Notes: generated by a model not told the origin, from the letters alone. Positions 32,035 through 41,904 are shown, counted from the first letter of the stretch. The stretch is DNA of 64,000 nucleotides from Flavobacterium chungbukense (GCF_020805785.1 NZ_JAJGZV010000007.1:1-64000); one strand, 5' to 3'. Translations and numbers: made by a program.

Positions 32035-34176
32035 ATGAATCTTTTCAAAAAATTTTCGCCTTTTTACAATCTAGCGTTACTTTACTTCATTGTAAGTTTT
32101 GTTCTTAGAATTGTATTGTTTTTTCACCCGATAACGCAAAGTTCTTTTACGATTATCGAAAGCCTTAAAATATTCATATTAGGATTATTGTCCGATTTTT
32201 TTGTTTTTGTTATAGCAACTTTTATTCTTTGGCTTTATCTTATTTTCATTTCAAACTCCAAATACAATAAACCTTACGCCTATTTTATTCTTGCAGGATT
32301 TGTTTTATTATTGCTTTATGTAGCATCAGGGAAAAGTGTTTTTGATGAATATGGAGGTGCTTTACCTAAAATTGTTCTTGTTTTCATTTCAATTAAAACT
32401 GCTTTATTTGCACTTTTTCTTTTTGCACCAAAACTTAGAAACAAAATTAGATACTGGCTTTTCGCTTTTGTAATCTTTTTATATGTTCTATTAATTCTTC
32501 AAAATGCAATTAGCGAGTTTTTCTTTTGGAATGAATTTGGCGTAAAATATAATTTCATTGCAGTAAACTATCTTATTTACACTAATGAAGTTATTGGAAA
32601 TATCATGCAATCCTACCCTGTTATTCCTATCTTTTCTGCATTATTTATTATTACTGGAATTATTACTTTTTTCATTATTAAAAACTCAAAAAACTATATA
32701 GACCAGATCCCGACAATTCAGGAAAAGATTAAAATTACCGCTGTTTATAGTGTTTTGTTTCTTCTTTCACTAATTGCAATTCCATCTTTAGCCAAAACTG
32801 AAAATTCAAAAAATATTTTTGTAAATGAATTACAGGCAAACGGTATTTATAAATTCTATCTGGCTTTTCAGAATAACAAATTGGACTATTTCAAATTTTA
32901 CAAAACGATTTCGAACAAAGAAGCTTTTGCGCTTTTGAAGAAGCAGTTACCCGAAATTTCAGGTCAGAATACCTTGCAAGAAGTTAAAGATGATTCTATA
33001 GAAAAAAGAAAAAACGTCGTTTTAATTACTGTAGAAAGCTTAAGTGCTGATTTTATGAAAATTTACGGTAATAAAGAAAATATTACTCCATTTCTTGATA
33101 GTTTGGCACAGAAAAGTTTGTTGTTTACCAATTTATATGCTGCTGGAAATAGAACGGTACGAGGGCTTGAAGCCGTTACTTTATGCCTTCCTCCTACGGC
33201 TGGCGAAAGTGTTGTAAAAAGAGAAGACAATAAAAACAAGTTTTCTACTGGATCTGTATTTCTGCAGAAAGGTTATAATGTAAAGTTTATGTACGGGGGA
33301 GATGCCTTTTTTGATAATATGCAGGATTTCTATTCGGGAAATGGATATCAGATTATTGACAAATCTAATTTTACTCCTAACGAAATAACCTTTTCAAATG
33401 TTTGGGGAGTCTGCGATGAAGATATGTACAATAAAGCGATTAAAATAATGAATGGCGAAGCGAAACAAAATAAGCCTTTCTTCAATCATATCATGACCGT
33501 TAGCAATCATAGACCTTTTACTTATCCAAACAATAAAATTGATATTCCTGGAGATATAAAATCACGAAATGGCGGTGTAAAATATACTGATTATGCTTTG
33601 CGCCAGTTTTTTAATCAGGCTAAAAAACAACCGTGGTTTGGTAATACTATTTTTGTAATTATCGCTGATCATTGCGCTTCAAGTGCAGGAAAAATAGAAC
33701 TTCCGGTAGATAAATACAGAATTCCGGCTTTAATTTATGATCCGTCCCAGAAACCTGAAAAATGCACCAAATTAATGTCGCAAATTGATATTATGCCAAC
33801 TTTATTTGGTTTATTAAATTTTGATTATAAAAGCAAATTTTTTGGGCATGATGTTTTTGCATCCGATTATAAACCAAGAGCCTTTATTGCAACTTATCAG
33901 GATTTAGGATTGATCAAAGATAATATTTTAACGATTTTGTCTCCTAAACAAAAAATAAAACAATTTCAGTTAAAACTAAAACCCGAATCCGATCTTTTAC
34001 CAGAATTTCAAATACATTATGACGAAATTCCCTTGAAAGCTGAAAATAAAAACCTGATAAATGAAACCATTTCATATTATCAATCAGCTTCTTACGTATT
34101 AAAAGAGAAAGAATATCAGCTTAAGGATTTAAGTTTAACAGCTAAACAAACTAAATTATACGCCAAACTTCATTAA
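32035..34176 (+). CDS. LTA-synthase/EptA-like membrane sulfatase
   Basis: 713 residues. Five or more membrane helices in the first ~250 residues are followed by a periplasmic alkaline-phosphatase-superfamily domain (about 325-640). Metal and catalytic residues are visible: Glu334 in LITVESLSADFM, the Thr374 nucleophile in AAGNRTVRGLEA, His492 in SNHRPFTYP, and Asp545-His546 in VIIADHCASS. Relatives move phosphoglycerol or phosphoethanolamine from phospholipid to a surface polymer or lipid A. A Gram-negative with this gene more likely decorates a glycan or lipid A than makes lipoteichoic acid. It is divergent from the two-component system with the PmrA-box-like array in between. A terminator follows at 34214. 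Confidence 0.88.
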   Translation: MNLFKKFSPFYNLALLYFIVSFVLRIVLFFHPITQSSFTIIESLKIFILGLLSDFFVFVIATFILWLYLIFISNSKYNKPYAYFILAGFVLLLLYVASGKSVFDEYGGALPKIVLVFISIKTALFALFLFAPKLRNKIRYWLFAFVIFLYVLLILQNAISEFFFWNEFGVKYNFIAVNYLIYTNEVIGNIMQSYPVIPIFSALFIITGIITFFIIKNSKNYIDQIPTIQEKIKITAVYSVLFLLSLIAIPSLAKTENSKNIFVNELQANGIYKFYLAFQNNKLDYFKFYKTISNKEAFALLKKQLPEISGQNTLQEVKDDSIEKRKNVVLITVESLSADFMKIYGNKENITPFLDSLAQKSLLFTNLYAAGNRTVRGLEAVTLCLPPTAGESVVKREDNKNKFSTGSVFLQKGYNVKFMYGGDAFFDNMQDFYSGNGYQIIDKSNFTPNEITFSNVWGVCDEDMYNKAIKIMNGEAKQNKPFFNHIMTVSNHRPFTYPNNKIDIPGDIKSRNGGVKYTDYALRQFFNQAKKQPWFGNTIFVIIADHCASSAGKIELPVDKYRIPALIYDPSQKPEKCTKLMSQIDIMPTLFGLLNFDYKSKFFGHDVFASDYKPRAFIATYQDLGLIKDNILTILSPKQKIKQFQLKLKPESDLLPEFQIHYDEIPLKAENKNLINETISYYQSASYVLKEKEYQLKDLSLTAKQTKLYAKLH

Positions 34177-34213
34177 TAAAACCGGATTAAAATCTGGCCT
34201 TGAGCAAAAATGG

Positions 34214-34257
34214 AAAAGCCTCAAAATCTTAATGATTTTGAGGCTTTTATTTTTTTT
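34214..34257. terminator. Bidirectional terminator between sulfatase and nuclease genes
   Basis: AAAAGCCTCAAAATC (34214-34228) pairs perfectly with GATTTTGAGGCTTTT (34234-34248), followed by a long T-run. It serves the two convergent genes. Confidence 0.9.
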
Positions 34258-34278
34258 CAGTTCGACTGGAAACAAAAA

Positions 34279-35277
34279 TTAATCATTTTGATTTCTCATT
34301 CCGAACAAATCTCCTTTTTGAAAAAGATCCCAGTCTTCCTTTAATGCTTTAGCATTTCTCTTTGTAACTTCAGGAGAATCTAAATCACTTAAGTCTGGTT
34401 TTCCAGCATCTACCCACGCAGTATACCAGAAACTTGCCGTTGCTGTTATCGCCTTTTTCATTTGGCTTTCTACCATTCCGTTTAATTGCTCGTGCAGTTT
34501 TTTAGCATACTCATCAGAGAAAACAGCTGTATTGTATTTGCTTTTCAATACTTTGCCTTCCGCATCCATTTTAAAAACTTGGTTTTCTGGCGTAGCTGTT
34601 CTCAGTTTTTTGTCAATATCTAATAAAGGTTGCGCCAAACTGTGTGTATCGTTTATCATATCCCAAATTGCTTTATGAACATCTTCATAATGATGAGCAT
34701 AAGGAACATTCAGTTTATAATTTTTAGCAAATAACTCCGGAAGTCTGCTCTCCCAAAGAGAATGAATTCCTTTTTGCTCGCTTAATTGCCCGTCATGATT
34801 TGCAGAAGTGTGTAGTGGCATGTGCGCATCACCAATATAATGACCTAAATCTGCTGCCAAAAATAAGATCTCCGCTCTATTTTTTTCTTTAAAAGCTTTT
34901 GTCAATTTCACCATCATATCTTCAATATACCAAGGTAAAATTCCATTATCGCTCAAAAATTTAGCATCATATTTTTTCTTTGCTTCTTCTAAATTTTTTG
35001 GATAACTATCTGCCGAGCCAAAATTTTCCATATCAAAATAATGTCTTGGACCTTCATCCTTATAACTTAAAGCATATTTACGAATATCTGGCACTGAAGC
35101 TTCCTGTGTGATAAAATCAATATGATTATAAAAGAAAGTCTGAAGAGGATGTGGCAATGCCATTACAGCTGCTTTATTAATTCTTTCATGACCTACAATT
35201 CCCCAGGATAGAGTAATAAAGCCAATAATTAAAGCACCGAAGGCGATTAATTTTGGTCTCATTTGGATTTTTTTCAT
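34279..35277 (-). CDS. S1/P1-type zinc nuclease (secreted)
   Basis: 332 residues from the ATG at 35275-35277 (MKKIQMRPKLIAFGALIIGF); an upstream TTG start is possible but less likely. A signal peptide or anchor ends just before WGIVGHERINKAA, where the Trp N terminus and His bind zinc in this family. Further ligands are seen in SVPDIRK, GPRHYFDME, LGHYIGDAHMPLH and GIHSLWE. The family cleaves single-stranded nucleic acids, with some members acting as phospholipase C. Likely role: phosphate and nucleotide scavenging. Single gene, convergent with the sulfatase. Confidence 0.88.
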   Translation of the reverse strand: MKKIQMRPKLIAFGALIIGFITLSWGIVGHERINKAAVMALPHPLQTFFYNHIDFITQEASVPDIRKYALSYKDEGPRHYFDMENFGSADSYPKNLEEAKKKYDAKFLSDNGILPWYIEDMMVKLTKAFKEKNRAEILFLAADLGHYIGDAHMPLHTSANHDGQLSEQKGIHSLWESRLPELFAKNYKLNVPYAHHYEDVHKAIWDMINDTHSLAQPLLDIDKKLRTATPENQVFKMDAEGKVLKSKYNTAVFSDEYAKKLHEQLNGMVESQMKKAITATASFWYTAWVDAGKPDLSDLDSPEVTKRNAKALKEDWDLFQKGDLFGMRNQND

Positions 35278-35451
35278 TTGTTTTTTTATTAGAGGGAGCA
35301 AATTTAGTTTTAATTAAAGAATACGCAAAAAATACTGTTATTAAGATTAGACTAATTTAACATTTTACGATTTTTGATTCCTGAAAGTAACATAAGTTCA
35401 AATTAACAATAATTTTCTTCATACATTTGTTTTATTAAATGACACTATTTT

Positions 35452-36402
35452 ATGCGCCAGATTATCTTAAACTTATTTTTAGTAATTTCTACTCTATCTT
35501 TTGCACAAGAAAATGATTTACAGCTTAAAAATGTAAGCGATACGATATTAAACCCAAAAAGAATTCTAAAGGTTTCTGATCCTTTAAACGCTGAAAAAAC
35601 AATGCAAAAGCTATTTCCTGGCATTTTGTACCATCTTGCTGATAAAAATACTTTTATAAGCTGGAAATGTAAATCATGCAAACCATCACCTTTTCTAGAT
35701 GTAAATGGTGTTGAAGGCGATCAATTATTTCCTTACACCAATGGAATTGCAACCAGACTACTTGCTAATATCGATTATTCAGATTCTAAAGGAAATCAAT
35801 TTAAAATATTGGCTTTCAACCATTCTGTTCATGATGAAGACGGATTGCAAACGGGTCGTTTTTCTGGAGGTTTATTAGGCTTGGCAAAATTTGCTAAAAA
35901 TAATAACGTTTGGGAAATGAGATCGTTTCAGCCTGCAGTTGCTGCATTTGGTGCTTTTGCGCAATGTCCAACTCCGAAATTAGCAGAAATTGGCGAAGAT
36001 CAATTTGCTTTTACTTTAATACATGCAAATGGTGGTGCTGGCGGCGCCTACGAAGGTTATCTTTATCTCGTTGCAGGTTTAGATGGGAAGTACCAACCTA
36101 TTCTAGAAGTTAATAAGTATCAGTTAACTAACTCTTCTTTTATCGCTTGGAGCGGATCTTATAAAGTTGTCAATGAAAACTCTAAAAAACATTTTAGAGA
36201 CATCATTATTACAACAAAAGGAACTTATAATATAACTGCAAGAGGTGAAGATGAATTTGATGTTGAGTTTCCTGAAGAAATTGCAACAATGACAAAAACC
36301 AAAAAGTCATTCAGTTTTGAAATTGAAAGACGATTTGTATTTAAAGGTAAATTTTATAGAATGATTGATAAGCCGATTGTTAAATTTTCGAATATAAAAT
36401 AG
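35452..36402 (+). CDS. Secreted protein of unknown function
   Basis: 316 residues with a signal peptide (MRQIILNLFLVISTLSFAQ). The mature protein has a CxxC pair (WKCKSCKPSPFLDVNG), a glycine-rich FSGGLLGLAKFAK and an HANGGAGGAYEGYLYLVAGLDG segment that could be beta-structured. There is no known domain or lipobox. A likely promoter precedes the ATG in an AT-rich region. It is convergent with the YeiH-family gene, only 2 bp apart. Function not recognised. Confidence 0.75.
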   Translation: MRQIILNLFLVISTLSFAQENDLQLKNVSDTILNPKRILKVSDPLNAEKTMQKLFPGILYHLADKNTFISWKCKSCKPSPFLDVNGVEGDQLFPYTNGIATRLLANIDYSDSKGNQFKILAFNHSVHDEDGLQTGRFSGGLLGLAKFAKNNNVWEMRSFQPAVAAFGAFAQCPTPKLAEIGEDQFAFTLIHANGGAGGAYEGYLYLVAGLDGKYQPILEVNKYQLTNSSFIAWSGSYKVVNENSKKHFRDIIITTKGTYNITARGEDEFDVEFPEEIATMTKTKKSFSFEIERRFVFKGKFYRMIDKPIVKFSNIK

Positions 36403-36404
36403 CG

Positions 36405-37382
36405 TTAACTTATATACAGAATAGATAGCAAAGCCAAAACAGCTATAAATATCCACAGAACAATTCCTTGTAACAAAGGCTTTACTCCTACTGCTTTTAG
36501 TGTTGAAAAATTTAAAGTCGCTCCAATTAAAAAGAGCGTAATCGTTAATCCGATTTTAGCAATCCCAACAATATGTGCTGAAAAAATAGCGGTTACTGGA
36601 AAATACGTATTCACAAGCATGGCCAAAATAAACAAACCAATAAAATAAGGGATTTTTATTTTTGTCCCGACGTTTCGGGATTGTTTCTTGAAAAGAAAAG
36701 CCGTCAGCAAAGAAATCGGAATAATCCATAAAGCTCTTGCCAATTTAACTGTTGTTGCGACTTGCAAAGCTTCTGCACCGTATTTATTTGCCGCTCCAAC
36801 AACAGAACTCGTGTCATGAATGGCTATCGCGCACCACAAACCAAAATCCTTTTGAGATAAACCAAATTGATGTCCGATGAATGGAAAAACAAATAAAGCA
36901 ATTGAATTTAATATAAAAATAACCCCTAAAGCAATCGATGTCTGATTTTCATTTGATTTGACAACAGGCGTAATTGCTGCAATAGCACTTCCTCCGCAAA
37001 TTGCTGTTCCACAAGAAATTAAGTGAGATATTTTTTTATCTGTCTTTAACCATTTGCCTAAAAGAAAACCGAAGAATAAAGTACTAAAAATGGAAAAAAC
37101 AGTTAGAAGAAAACCTTCTTTTCCTGCTGATACCGCACTATTTGCATTCATACCAAATCCTAAACCGACAACCGAAAACTGCAATAAAAATGTAATTGCT
37201 TTATTATTAAATGCTATAAAAGGATTACCAAAAATATTAACAAGCACAATCCCTAACAAAAGTGCGATAGGTGGAGAAACAATGGAAAACACGCACAAAA
37301 CGATTATCACAATAAAAAGTGCTTGCTGTAAGTAATGATTAATTTCAAATAATTGTGGTGCTGAATGTTCTTTTGTTTTCAA
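36405..37382 (-). CDS. YeiH/UPF0324-family membrane transporter
   Basis: 325 residues with about ten membrane helices. Family landmarks are GLGFGMNANSAV, KWLKTDKKISHLISCGTAICGGSAIAAI (in part) and WCAIAIHDTSSVVGAA. Members are proposed sulfate or sulfonate exporters; the substrate is not proven. The start is a TTG at 37382, since the next in-frame ATG is far inside. Directly upstream is a LysR regulator on the same strand, as with YeiE-YeiH. A 16-bp palindrome lies inside the gene at 36665-36680, in a cytoplasmic loop (QSRNVG). Confidence 0.85.
   Translation of the reverse strand: MKTKEHSAPQLFEINHYLQQALFIVIIVLCVFSIVSPPIALLLGIVLVNIFGNPFIAFNNKAITFLLQFSVVGLGFGMNANSAVSAGKEGFLLTVFSIFSTLFFGFLLGKWLKTDKKISHLISCGTAICGGSAIAAITPVVKSNENQTSIALGVIFILNSIALFVFPFIGHQFGLSQKDFGLWCAIAIHDTSSVVGAANKYGAEALQVATTVKLARALWIIPISLLTAFLFKKQSRNVGTKIKIPYFIGLFILAMLVNTYFPVTAIFSAHIVGIAKIGLTITLFLIGATLNFSTLKAVGVKPLLQGIVLWIFIAVLALLSILYIS
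36665..36680. repeat. 16-bp palindrome TCCCGA-N4-TCGGGA, copy 2, inside a coding region
   Basis: TCCCGACGTTTCGGGA lies in the YeiH-family gene and reads through in frame as part of KKQSRNVGTK in a variable loop. The same design occurs in spacers at 18276 and 55997. Confidence 0.7.
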
Positions 37383-37457
37383 AATAAAGGTAATTGATAT
37401 TTACCTTGCAAAGTTCTGCCGTTTATTTTAAAAACGCCAATCGTAATTTACAATTGA

Positions 37458-38354
37458 CTATAACTTCAAGTTATAATGACTTGCTATGTTTTGAATGAAA
37501 AGCTCGGATAAGGAATCTGTTTTTCCTTGCAAAGTGATAATATAAAAATATCTTTCTATTGACAAACCTTCAACATCCAAAACAATTAATTCTTTATTTA
37601 TCAACTCTTTACTTACAGCATGAATGGACATAAAAGCAAAACAATCTGAATTTAATAAATACGATTTTATACTTTCTGTACTTCCTAGCTGCATTTCGAT
37701 TTGTAAATCTGTAAATTTTACTCCAGCTTTTTTTAATGCAAATTCTATAACTTCAAGTGTTCCAGAACCGCGTTCTCGAGTGATGAATTTCATTGATTTT
37801 AAATCGTTTAATGAAATTTCATTTTGCTTTAAGAAAGGATTTTTACTGTTGCAAACCAAAACCAATTCGTCTTTTAGAAACGGAATGTATTTTATGGATT
37901 GATTTTTAGATTGCCCTTCAACAATTCCGATTTCAATTTCTTTGTTGATTAAAGCATTTTCGATTTGTTCTGTATTTCCATTCAACAAATTGACTTTTAT
38001 GTCTTTTTGCTTTTGATGAAAACTCGCTAAAACTGGAGATATAATGTATTGTGAAATAGTTGTACTCGCTCCTAATCGCAATAAACCTTGACGTTCTGGA
38101 TTAAACGAACTCATTTCAAAGTCTATTTCGCGATAAATATCAAAAATACTTTTGGTATATTTTAAAAGAATCTTTCCTGCTGGAGTAAGAGCGATTTTAG
38201 AACCGTTTCGCTCAAAAAGTTTGGTTTTATAGGTTTCCTCGAGTTCTTGAATGTGTTTGGAAACTGCCGGCTGTGTGATATACAATTCGGTTGCCGCTTT
38301 AGTAAAATTAAGGCGGAGTGCAACGGTGTAGAAAACTTTTAGCCTGAAATCCAT
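37458..38354 (-). CDS. LysR-family transcriptional regulator
   Basis: 298 residues. The N-terminal winged helix-turn-helix reads LNFTKAATELYITQPAVSKHI, followed by a linker and a periplasmic-binding-type effector domain (about 90-295). It lies 75 bp upstream of the YeiH-family gene on the same strand and most likely controls it in response to a sulfur or stress signal, as for YeiE and CysB relatives; the effector is unknown. It ends 6 bp after the TPM-domain gene that precedes it, so the three may be co-transcribed. Confidence 0.92.
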   Translation of the reverse strand: MDFRLKVFYTVALRLNFTKAATELYITQPAVSKHIQELEETYKTKLFERNGSKIALTPAGKILLKYTKSIFDIYREIDFEMSSFNPERQGLLRLGASTTISQYIISPVLASFHQKQKDIKVNLLNGNTEQIENALINKEIEIGIVEGQSKNQSIKYIPFLKDELVLVCNSKNPFLKQNEISLNDLKSMKFITRERGSGTLEVIEFALKKAGVKFTDLQIEMQLGSTESIKSYLLNSDCFAFMSIHAVSKELINKELIVLDVEGLSIERYFYIITLQGKTDSLSELFIQNIASHYNLKL

Positions 38355-38360
38355 GATTTA

Positions 38361-38918
38361 TTATTGTTTGATCTTCATTCTTAAAACTTCCATCAATTTA
38401 GTAGTTCCATTCAATATTCCTTGATAGTAACTTCCTTTTAAAAACTCTGGAATAAAATTATTTTCTATGATTTCTTTTGTCTCTTTCTCTGAAAGTATTT
38501 TTATAGTTCCGTCTCCAAGTTCTATTCGGATTTTTCTATATTCTTTTGAAAATCCAATTAAAATTCCGTTATCTTTTCCTTTTTTTCCTACCGCCCAAGT
38601 TTTGGCTATATGCAATGATAAATCATCAAAATTTTCTTTTGCTACTTTAATAGTATCAATCGTTACGATTGCTATTTCCATAGAAGTTTCTTTTTCAAAA
38701 TTAGAAATCAAATTATTTAGCTTTTCTTCTTCAGCATCAGAAAAAATTCCTTCATAATCAGTTGTCCAATTTACTCGCTTCGGCAGATTATTCCAAAATA
38801 TCTGTCTGTATTCTGTTAGATTTTCTTTTGTAGAATTTGTTTTTAGTTTTTTATTCGTTTGACCAGTGGCACCAATGGTAACCAAAAGTAAAAAGAATAA
38901 AACTGTATATTTTTTCAT
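38361..38918 (-). CDS. TPM-domain secreted protein (YgcG/Psb32 type)
   Basis: 185 residues with a signal peptide (MKKYTVLFFLLLVTIGATGQ). The TPM domain covers about 55-180: YEGIFSDAEEEKLNNLISNF, TSMEIAIVTIDT, then GILIGFSKEYRKIRIELGDG. TPM proteins sit in the periplasm or at membranes, and some are acid phosphatases; the function here is open. Its stop is 6 bp from the LysR gene, suggesting shared transcription. Confidence 0.88.
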   Translation of the reverse strand: MKKYTVLFFLLLVTIGATGQTNKKLKTNSTKENLTEYRQIFWNNLPKRVNWTTDYEGIFSDAEEEKLNNLISNFEKETSMEIAIVTIDTIKVAKENFDDLSLHIAKTWAVGKKGKDNGILIGFSKEYRKIRIELGDGTIKILSEKETKEIIENNFIPEFLKGSYYQGILNGTTKLMEVLRMKIKQ

Positions 38919-38946
38919 TTTGAAATATTTAAAAAAGGCACAATAA

Positions 38947-39042
38947 TTTTTTGTGAATCTCTGCGATTATTTTGAGAAACTTTGTGTTATAACTATTTCA
39001 CAGAGATTCACAAAGCAATCGCAAAGTGACACTGAGAAAATA
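38947..39042. repeat. Intergenic palindrome with TTTGTGAATCTCTG arms
   Basis: TTTGTGAATCTCTG (38950-38963) pairs with CAGAGATTCACAAA (39001-39014), an exact 14-bp match. Flanking GCGATTATTTTGAGAAAC and CTGAGAAAATAATC segments add further symmetry. It fills the gap between the VWA and TPM genes. Confidence 0.65.
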
Positions 39043-39050
39043 ATCCCAGT

Positions 39051-41078
39051 TTAAAGCAACCCATTATATTTTCTAACAAACCATTCCGTAGTCAATAAAA
39101 TGGCAATTAAAATTAATAACCAAACCCAGTCAATAATTGGAGTTTTGCTAGAAATATTCTTTTCAATTGATTTGTATTCTGAATTTTCTAAAAGTGTGCT
39201 AATCAATTGATCAGCCTGATTTTCAAAGAAAGCTTTCCCTCCTGTTTGTTGCGCTAATTGTCGCAATTTCTGAACATCTGGATTTACAAATTGTTTTTCA
39301 ATATCAAAATCTAGAATTTCAAAATGACTTGCGGATGAAGTGTTTGAATTTAGTTCTTTTACTGTAAAATTATATTTTCCGGCTGGAAGTCCTTCCAAAT
39401 TAGCAGAGAATGAATTGCTTCCTTTTAGTAAATCATAATTTTTGGTTTGTTTAGTCACAGCATTTACAACACTAATTGTAAGTCTGGCTTTTTCGTCAAA
39501 CTCATAATTTTTGTTGAAATATTGCGCGTTGATAATAATCTCTTCTCCAGAATTATAAAAACTTTCGTGCGTGACCACTAAAGATTTTTTTGAATTTGAA
39601 GATGCTAAATATTGAATTATTTTATCAATAAAAATATCATATTTTTCAAAGGATTGATTGTCTATGTGAGTTTGCAAACGCCATTTCCAACTATTTTCTC
39701 CTAAAAGAAAAGCAGTTCTTTTTCCTTGATTTTCGGCGAAAGCCAATAATGGCGCGTTTGTAGCAACATTTCTAATTTTTGAAGAAAGCAAAACAGAAAC
39801 AGTACCATTTGTACTGATATTTCCAAACAAGTTCTGCAAAGGCGGAAAGTTTTCAAAACCAATATTATCGATGGCAAACAGATTAAAATCTGAATGGAAT
39901 TCGGAAAGAAAATCTTCTCGCTGTCCGCTCATTTTAAAAACCAAATTATTCTGTTGCTGATTTAAAAAATTAAAATCGGTATTGTTTCCTGTTATAATAA
40001 AGGTATTTGTTCCTTTTAATTTATTGTTATCAAAAATAGCTTTAAACGCCGTTGTTGGCTGATACAAAACCAAAACAGAAACATCCTGTAAATCATTAAT
40101 CTGATTCGGTTTAACTAATATTACTTTACGTTGTGCGTTAACTTCAATAGAACGTTTTAAAGCAGCAATATCGGGATGATTTACAGCAGAAACAATCGCG
40201 ATTGTTGATTTTTGATCAATGATTTCAACTGCAAAATTCTTTATATTATTATAACTGTTTTTTTCTTTTGCTGAAGATTGAATAGAAGCTTTATAAATTT
40301 GCAAACCTACTTTATCAGCTGGCAAAAGCAAGTTTAGAGAAGCTGTTTTTTTTGAAACTGAAAAAGAAAGTTTTTCTTTTGCTACAATTGTATTTCCTTG
40401 TGAAATGGTAAATTCTGCATTTGTAGTTTTGTCTCCAGCGTATTGCAGAAAAACTTCAACTGGAAATTTATTTTTATGAAAAGCGTATTTATTTACGTTT
40501 AACTGATTGATTTTTAAATCAAGAAAAGTGGTTGTATCTCCCACAACCAAAGGATAAACTTTATTGACAGGATCAAAACGATAGACATAATCGTTTCCTG
40601 TAGTTTGATTTCCGTCGGTAATAATAACTGTTGGGAAAATCAGATTTTTATTGATGCTTTTTAGATTTTTTGCCGCTTCATCTAAATTGGTTTGATTCCC
40701 TTTAAAATCAAATTTGTCAGAAGTTTTAAAATCGTTATCAAATTGATAGGATTGAATTTCGAATTTTTCTTTTAAAGCTGGATTCGAAACTAATTTTTGA
40801 TATAATTCAACAGCTTTTTTATCTGATTTTAAAGCAACAATCGAACTCGAATTATCGACAACAATTGCCAAGGGCGTTTTTGTAATTTCTAGAGAATTTT
40901 TAGAAATTATCGGGTTTATCAGTAGAACCAACAAACCAAAAATGGCTAAAAAACGTAAAAAAGCCAAAAGTATAATCACATTGGATTTACTTTTGGCTTT
41001 AAAAAAATATTGAAAATACGACAAACCACCAGCAATTACTAAAGAAAGCAATAATAAAAGAATCGTGTTTGTAGTCAT
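39051..41078 (-). CDS. Membrane-anchored VWA-like protein
   Basis: 675 residues. Two N-terminal helices (about 5-25 and 35-60) and a C-terminal helix flank a large extracytoplasmic part. A von Willebrand A-type region starts at AIVVDNSSSIVALK, giving a D-x-S-x-S metal motif, with a later VIITDGNQTTGND. The remainder is beta-rich (YFNKNYEFDEKARLTISVVN; GLPAGKYNFTVKEL). Resembles Bacteroidota BatA-like or gliding-associated envelope proteins without being either. No enzyme motif seen. Followed by fabG on the same strand upstream, with a palindromic spacer. Confidence 0.75.
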   Translation of the reverse strand: MTTNTILLLLLSLVIAGGLSYFQYFFKAKSKSNVIILLAFLRFLAIFGLLVLLINPIISKNSLEITKTPLAIVVDNSSSIVALKSDKKAVELYQKLVSNPALKEKFEIQSYQFDNDFKTSDKFDFKGNQTNLDEAAKNLKSINKNLIFPTVIITDGNQTTGNDYVYRFDPVNKVYPLVVGDTTTFLDLKINQLNVNKYAFHKNKFPVEVFLQYAGDKTTNAEFTISQGNTIVAKEKLSFSVSKKTASLNLLLPADKVGLQIYKASIQSSAKEKNSYNNIKNFAVEIIDQKSTIAIVSAVNHPDIAALKRSIEVNAQRKVILVKPNQINDLQDVSVLVLYQPTTAFKAIFDNNKLKGTNTFIITGNNTDFNFLNQQQNNLVFKMSGQREDFLSEFHSDFNLFAIDNIGFENFPPLQNLFGNISTNGTVSVLLSSKIRNVATNAPLLAFAENQGKRTAFLLGENSWKWRLQTHIDNQSFEKYDIFIDKIIQYLASSNSKKSLVVTHESFYNSGEEIIINAQYFNKNYEFDEKARLTISVVNAVTKQTKNYDLLKGSNSFSANLEGLPAGKYNFTVKELNSNTSSASHFEILDFDIEKQFVNPDVQKLRQLAQQTGGKAFFENQADQLISTLLENSEYKSIEKNISSKTPIIDWVWLLILIAILLTTEWFVRKYNGLL

Positions 41079-41084
41079 ATTTGT

Positions 41085-41155
41085 TTTTAGTTTTTGGTTG
41101 TTAGTTTATGGTTTATGGCTGTTAACTATAAACTAAAAACCATCAACAATCAACT
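41085..41155. repeat. Palindromic spacer of GGTTGTTAG/CTAAAAACC words
   Basis: TTTTTAGTTTTTGGTTGTTAG on the left answers CTATAAACTAAAAACCATCAAC on the right (patterns, imperfect). Similar to the element between hisB and hisH (24752-24810). It lies between fabG and the VWA gene. Confidence 0.5.
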
Positions 41156-41157
41156 TA

Positions 41158-41904
41158 TTAAGTAAGCATTCCTCCGCAAACATTAAGAACTTGACCTGTA
41201 ATGTAAGCACTCATATCTGAAGCTAAGAAAAGACAAGCATTTGCTACATCTTCTGTAGTTCCTCCACGTTTCAACGGAATACCTTCTCTCCATCCTTTAA
41301 CTACATCTTCGCTTAATTTTGCAGTCATTTCAGTTTCGATAAAACCTGGAGCAATTGCGTTACAACGAATATTACGAGAACCTAATTCAAGAGCAACAGA
41401 TTTCGTAAATCCAATTGCACCTGCTTTAGAAGCTGCATAATTAGTTTGTCCTGCATTTCCAGAAACTCCAACTACAGAGCTGATGTTAATGATTGAACCT
41501 GCTCTTTGTTTTAAGAAAGTTTTTTGAATCGCTTTTGTCATATTAAAAACCGATTTCAAATTCACATCAATTACTTGGTCAAAATCTGCTTCAGACATAC
41601 GCATCAACAAATTGTCTTTTGTAATTCCGGCATTGTTGATTAAGATATCTACAGTTCCAAAATCAGCTAAAACAGCATCAACAAAAGTTTGGGCTTCGTT
41701 AAAATCTGCTGCGTTTGATTGGTATCCTTTAGCTTTCACTCCTAAACTATTCAATTCTGCTTCTAAAGCTTCTGCAGATGCAGCAGATGAGCTATATGTA
41801 AAAGCAACGTTTGCGCCATGTTTAGCAAAAACTTCAGCAATTCCTTTTCCAATTCCACGGCTTGCACCAGTAATAATTGCAACTTTTCCTTCTAGTAATT
41901 TCAT
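41158..41904 (-). CDS. fabG: 3-oxoacyl-[acyl-carrier-protein] reductase
   Basis: 248 residues, a classical short-chain dehydrogenase. NADP-binding IITGASRGIGKGIAEVFAKHG, the structural NNAG in ILINNAGITKDNLL, catalytic Ser in INISSVVGVSGN and Tyr-x3-Lys in TNYAASKAGAIGFTKS are all present. It ends with a C-terminal ITGQVLNVCGGML, as in FabG. It reduces 3-oxoacyl-ACP in fatty-acid elongation. Downstream of it on the same strand is the VWA-like gene. Confidence 0.93.
   Translation of the reverse strand: MKLLEGKVAIITGASRGIGKGIAEVFAKHGANVAFTYSSSAASAEALEAELNSLGVKAKGYQSNAADFNEAQTFVDAVLADFGTVDILINNAGITKDNLLMRMSEADFDQVIDVNLKSVFNMTKAIQKTFLKQRAGSIINISSVVGVSGNAGQTNYAASKAGAIGFTKSVALELGSRNIRCNAIAPGFIETEMTAKLSEDVVKGWREGIPLKRGGTTEDVANACLFLASDMSAYITGQVLNVCGGMLT

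Noticed and set aside
32035..34176. True lipoteichoic acid synthase
   Set aside because: The fold and catalytic residues fit the family, but a Gram-negative with a lipid A pathway in the same window is not expected to make lipoteichoic acid; left as an LtaS/EptA-like enzyme of unknown substrate.
36405..37382. Frameshift or broken start in the YeiH-family gene
   Set aside because: No ATG at the N terminus, but a TTG start gives a full-length protein with all helices, so it is treated as intact.
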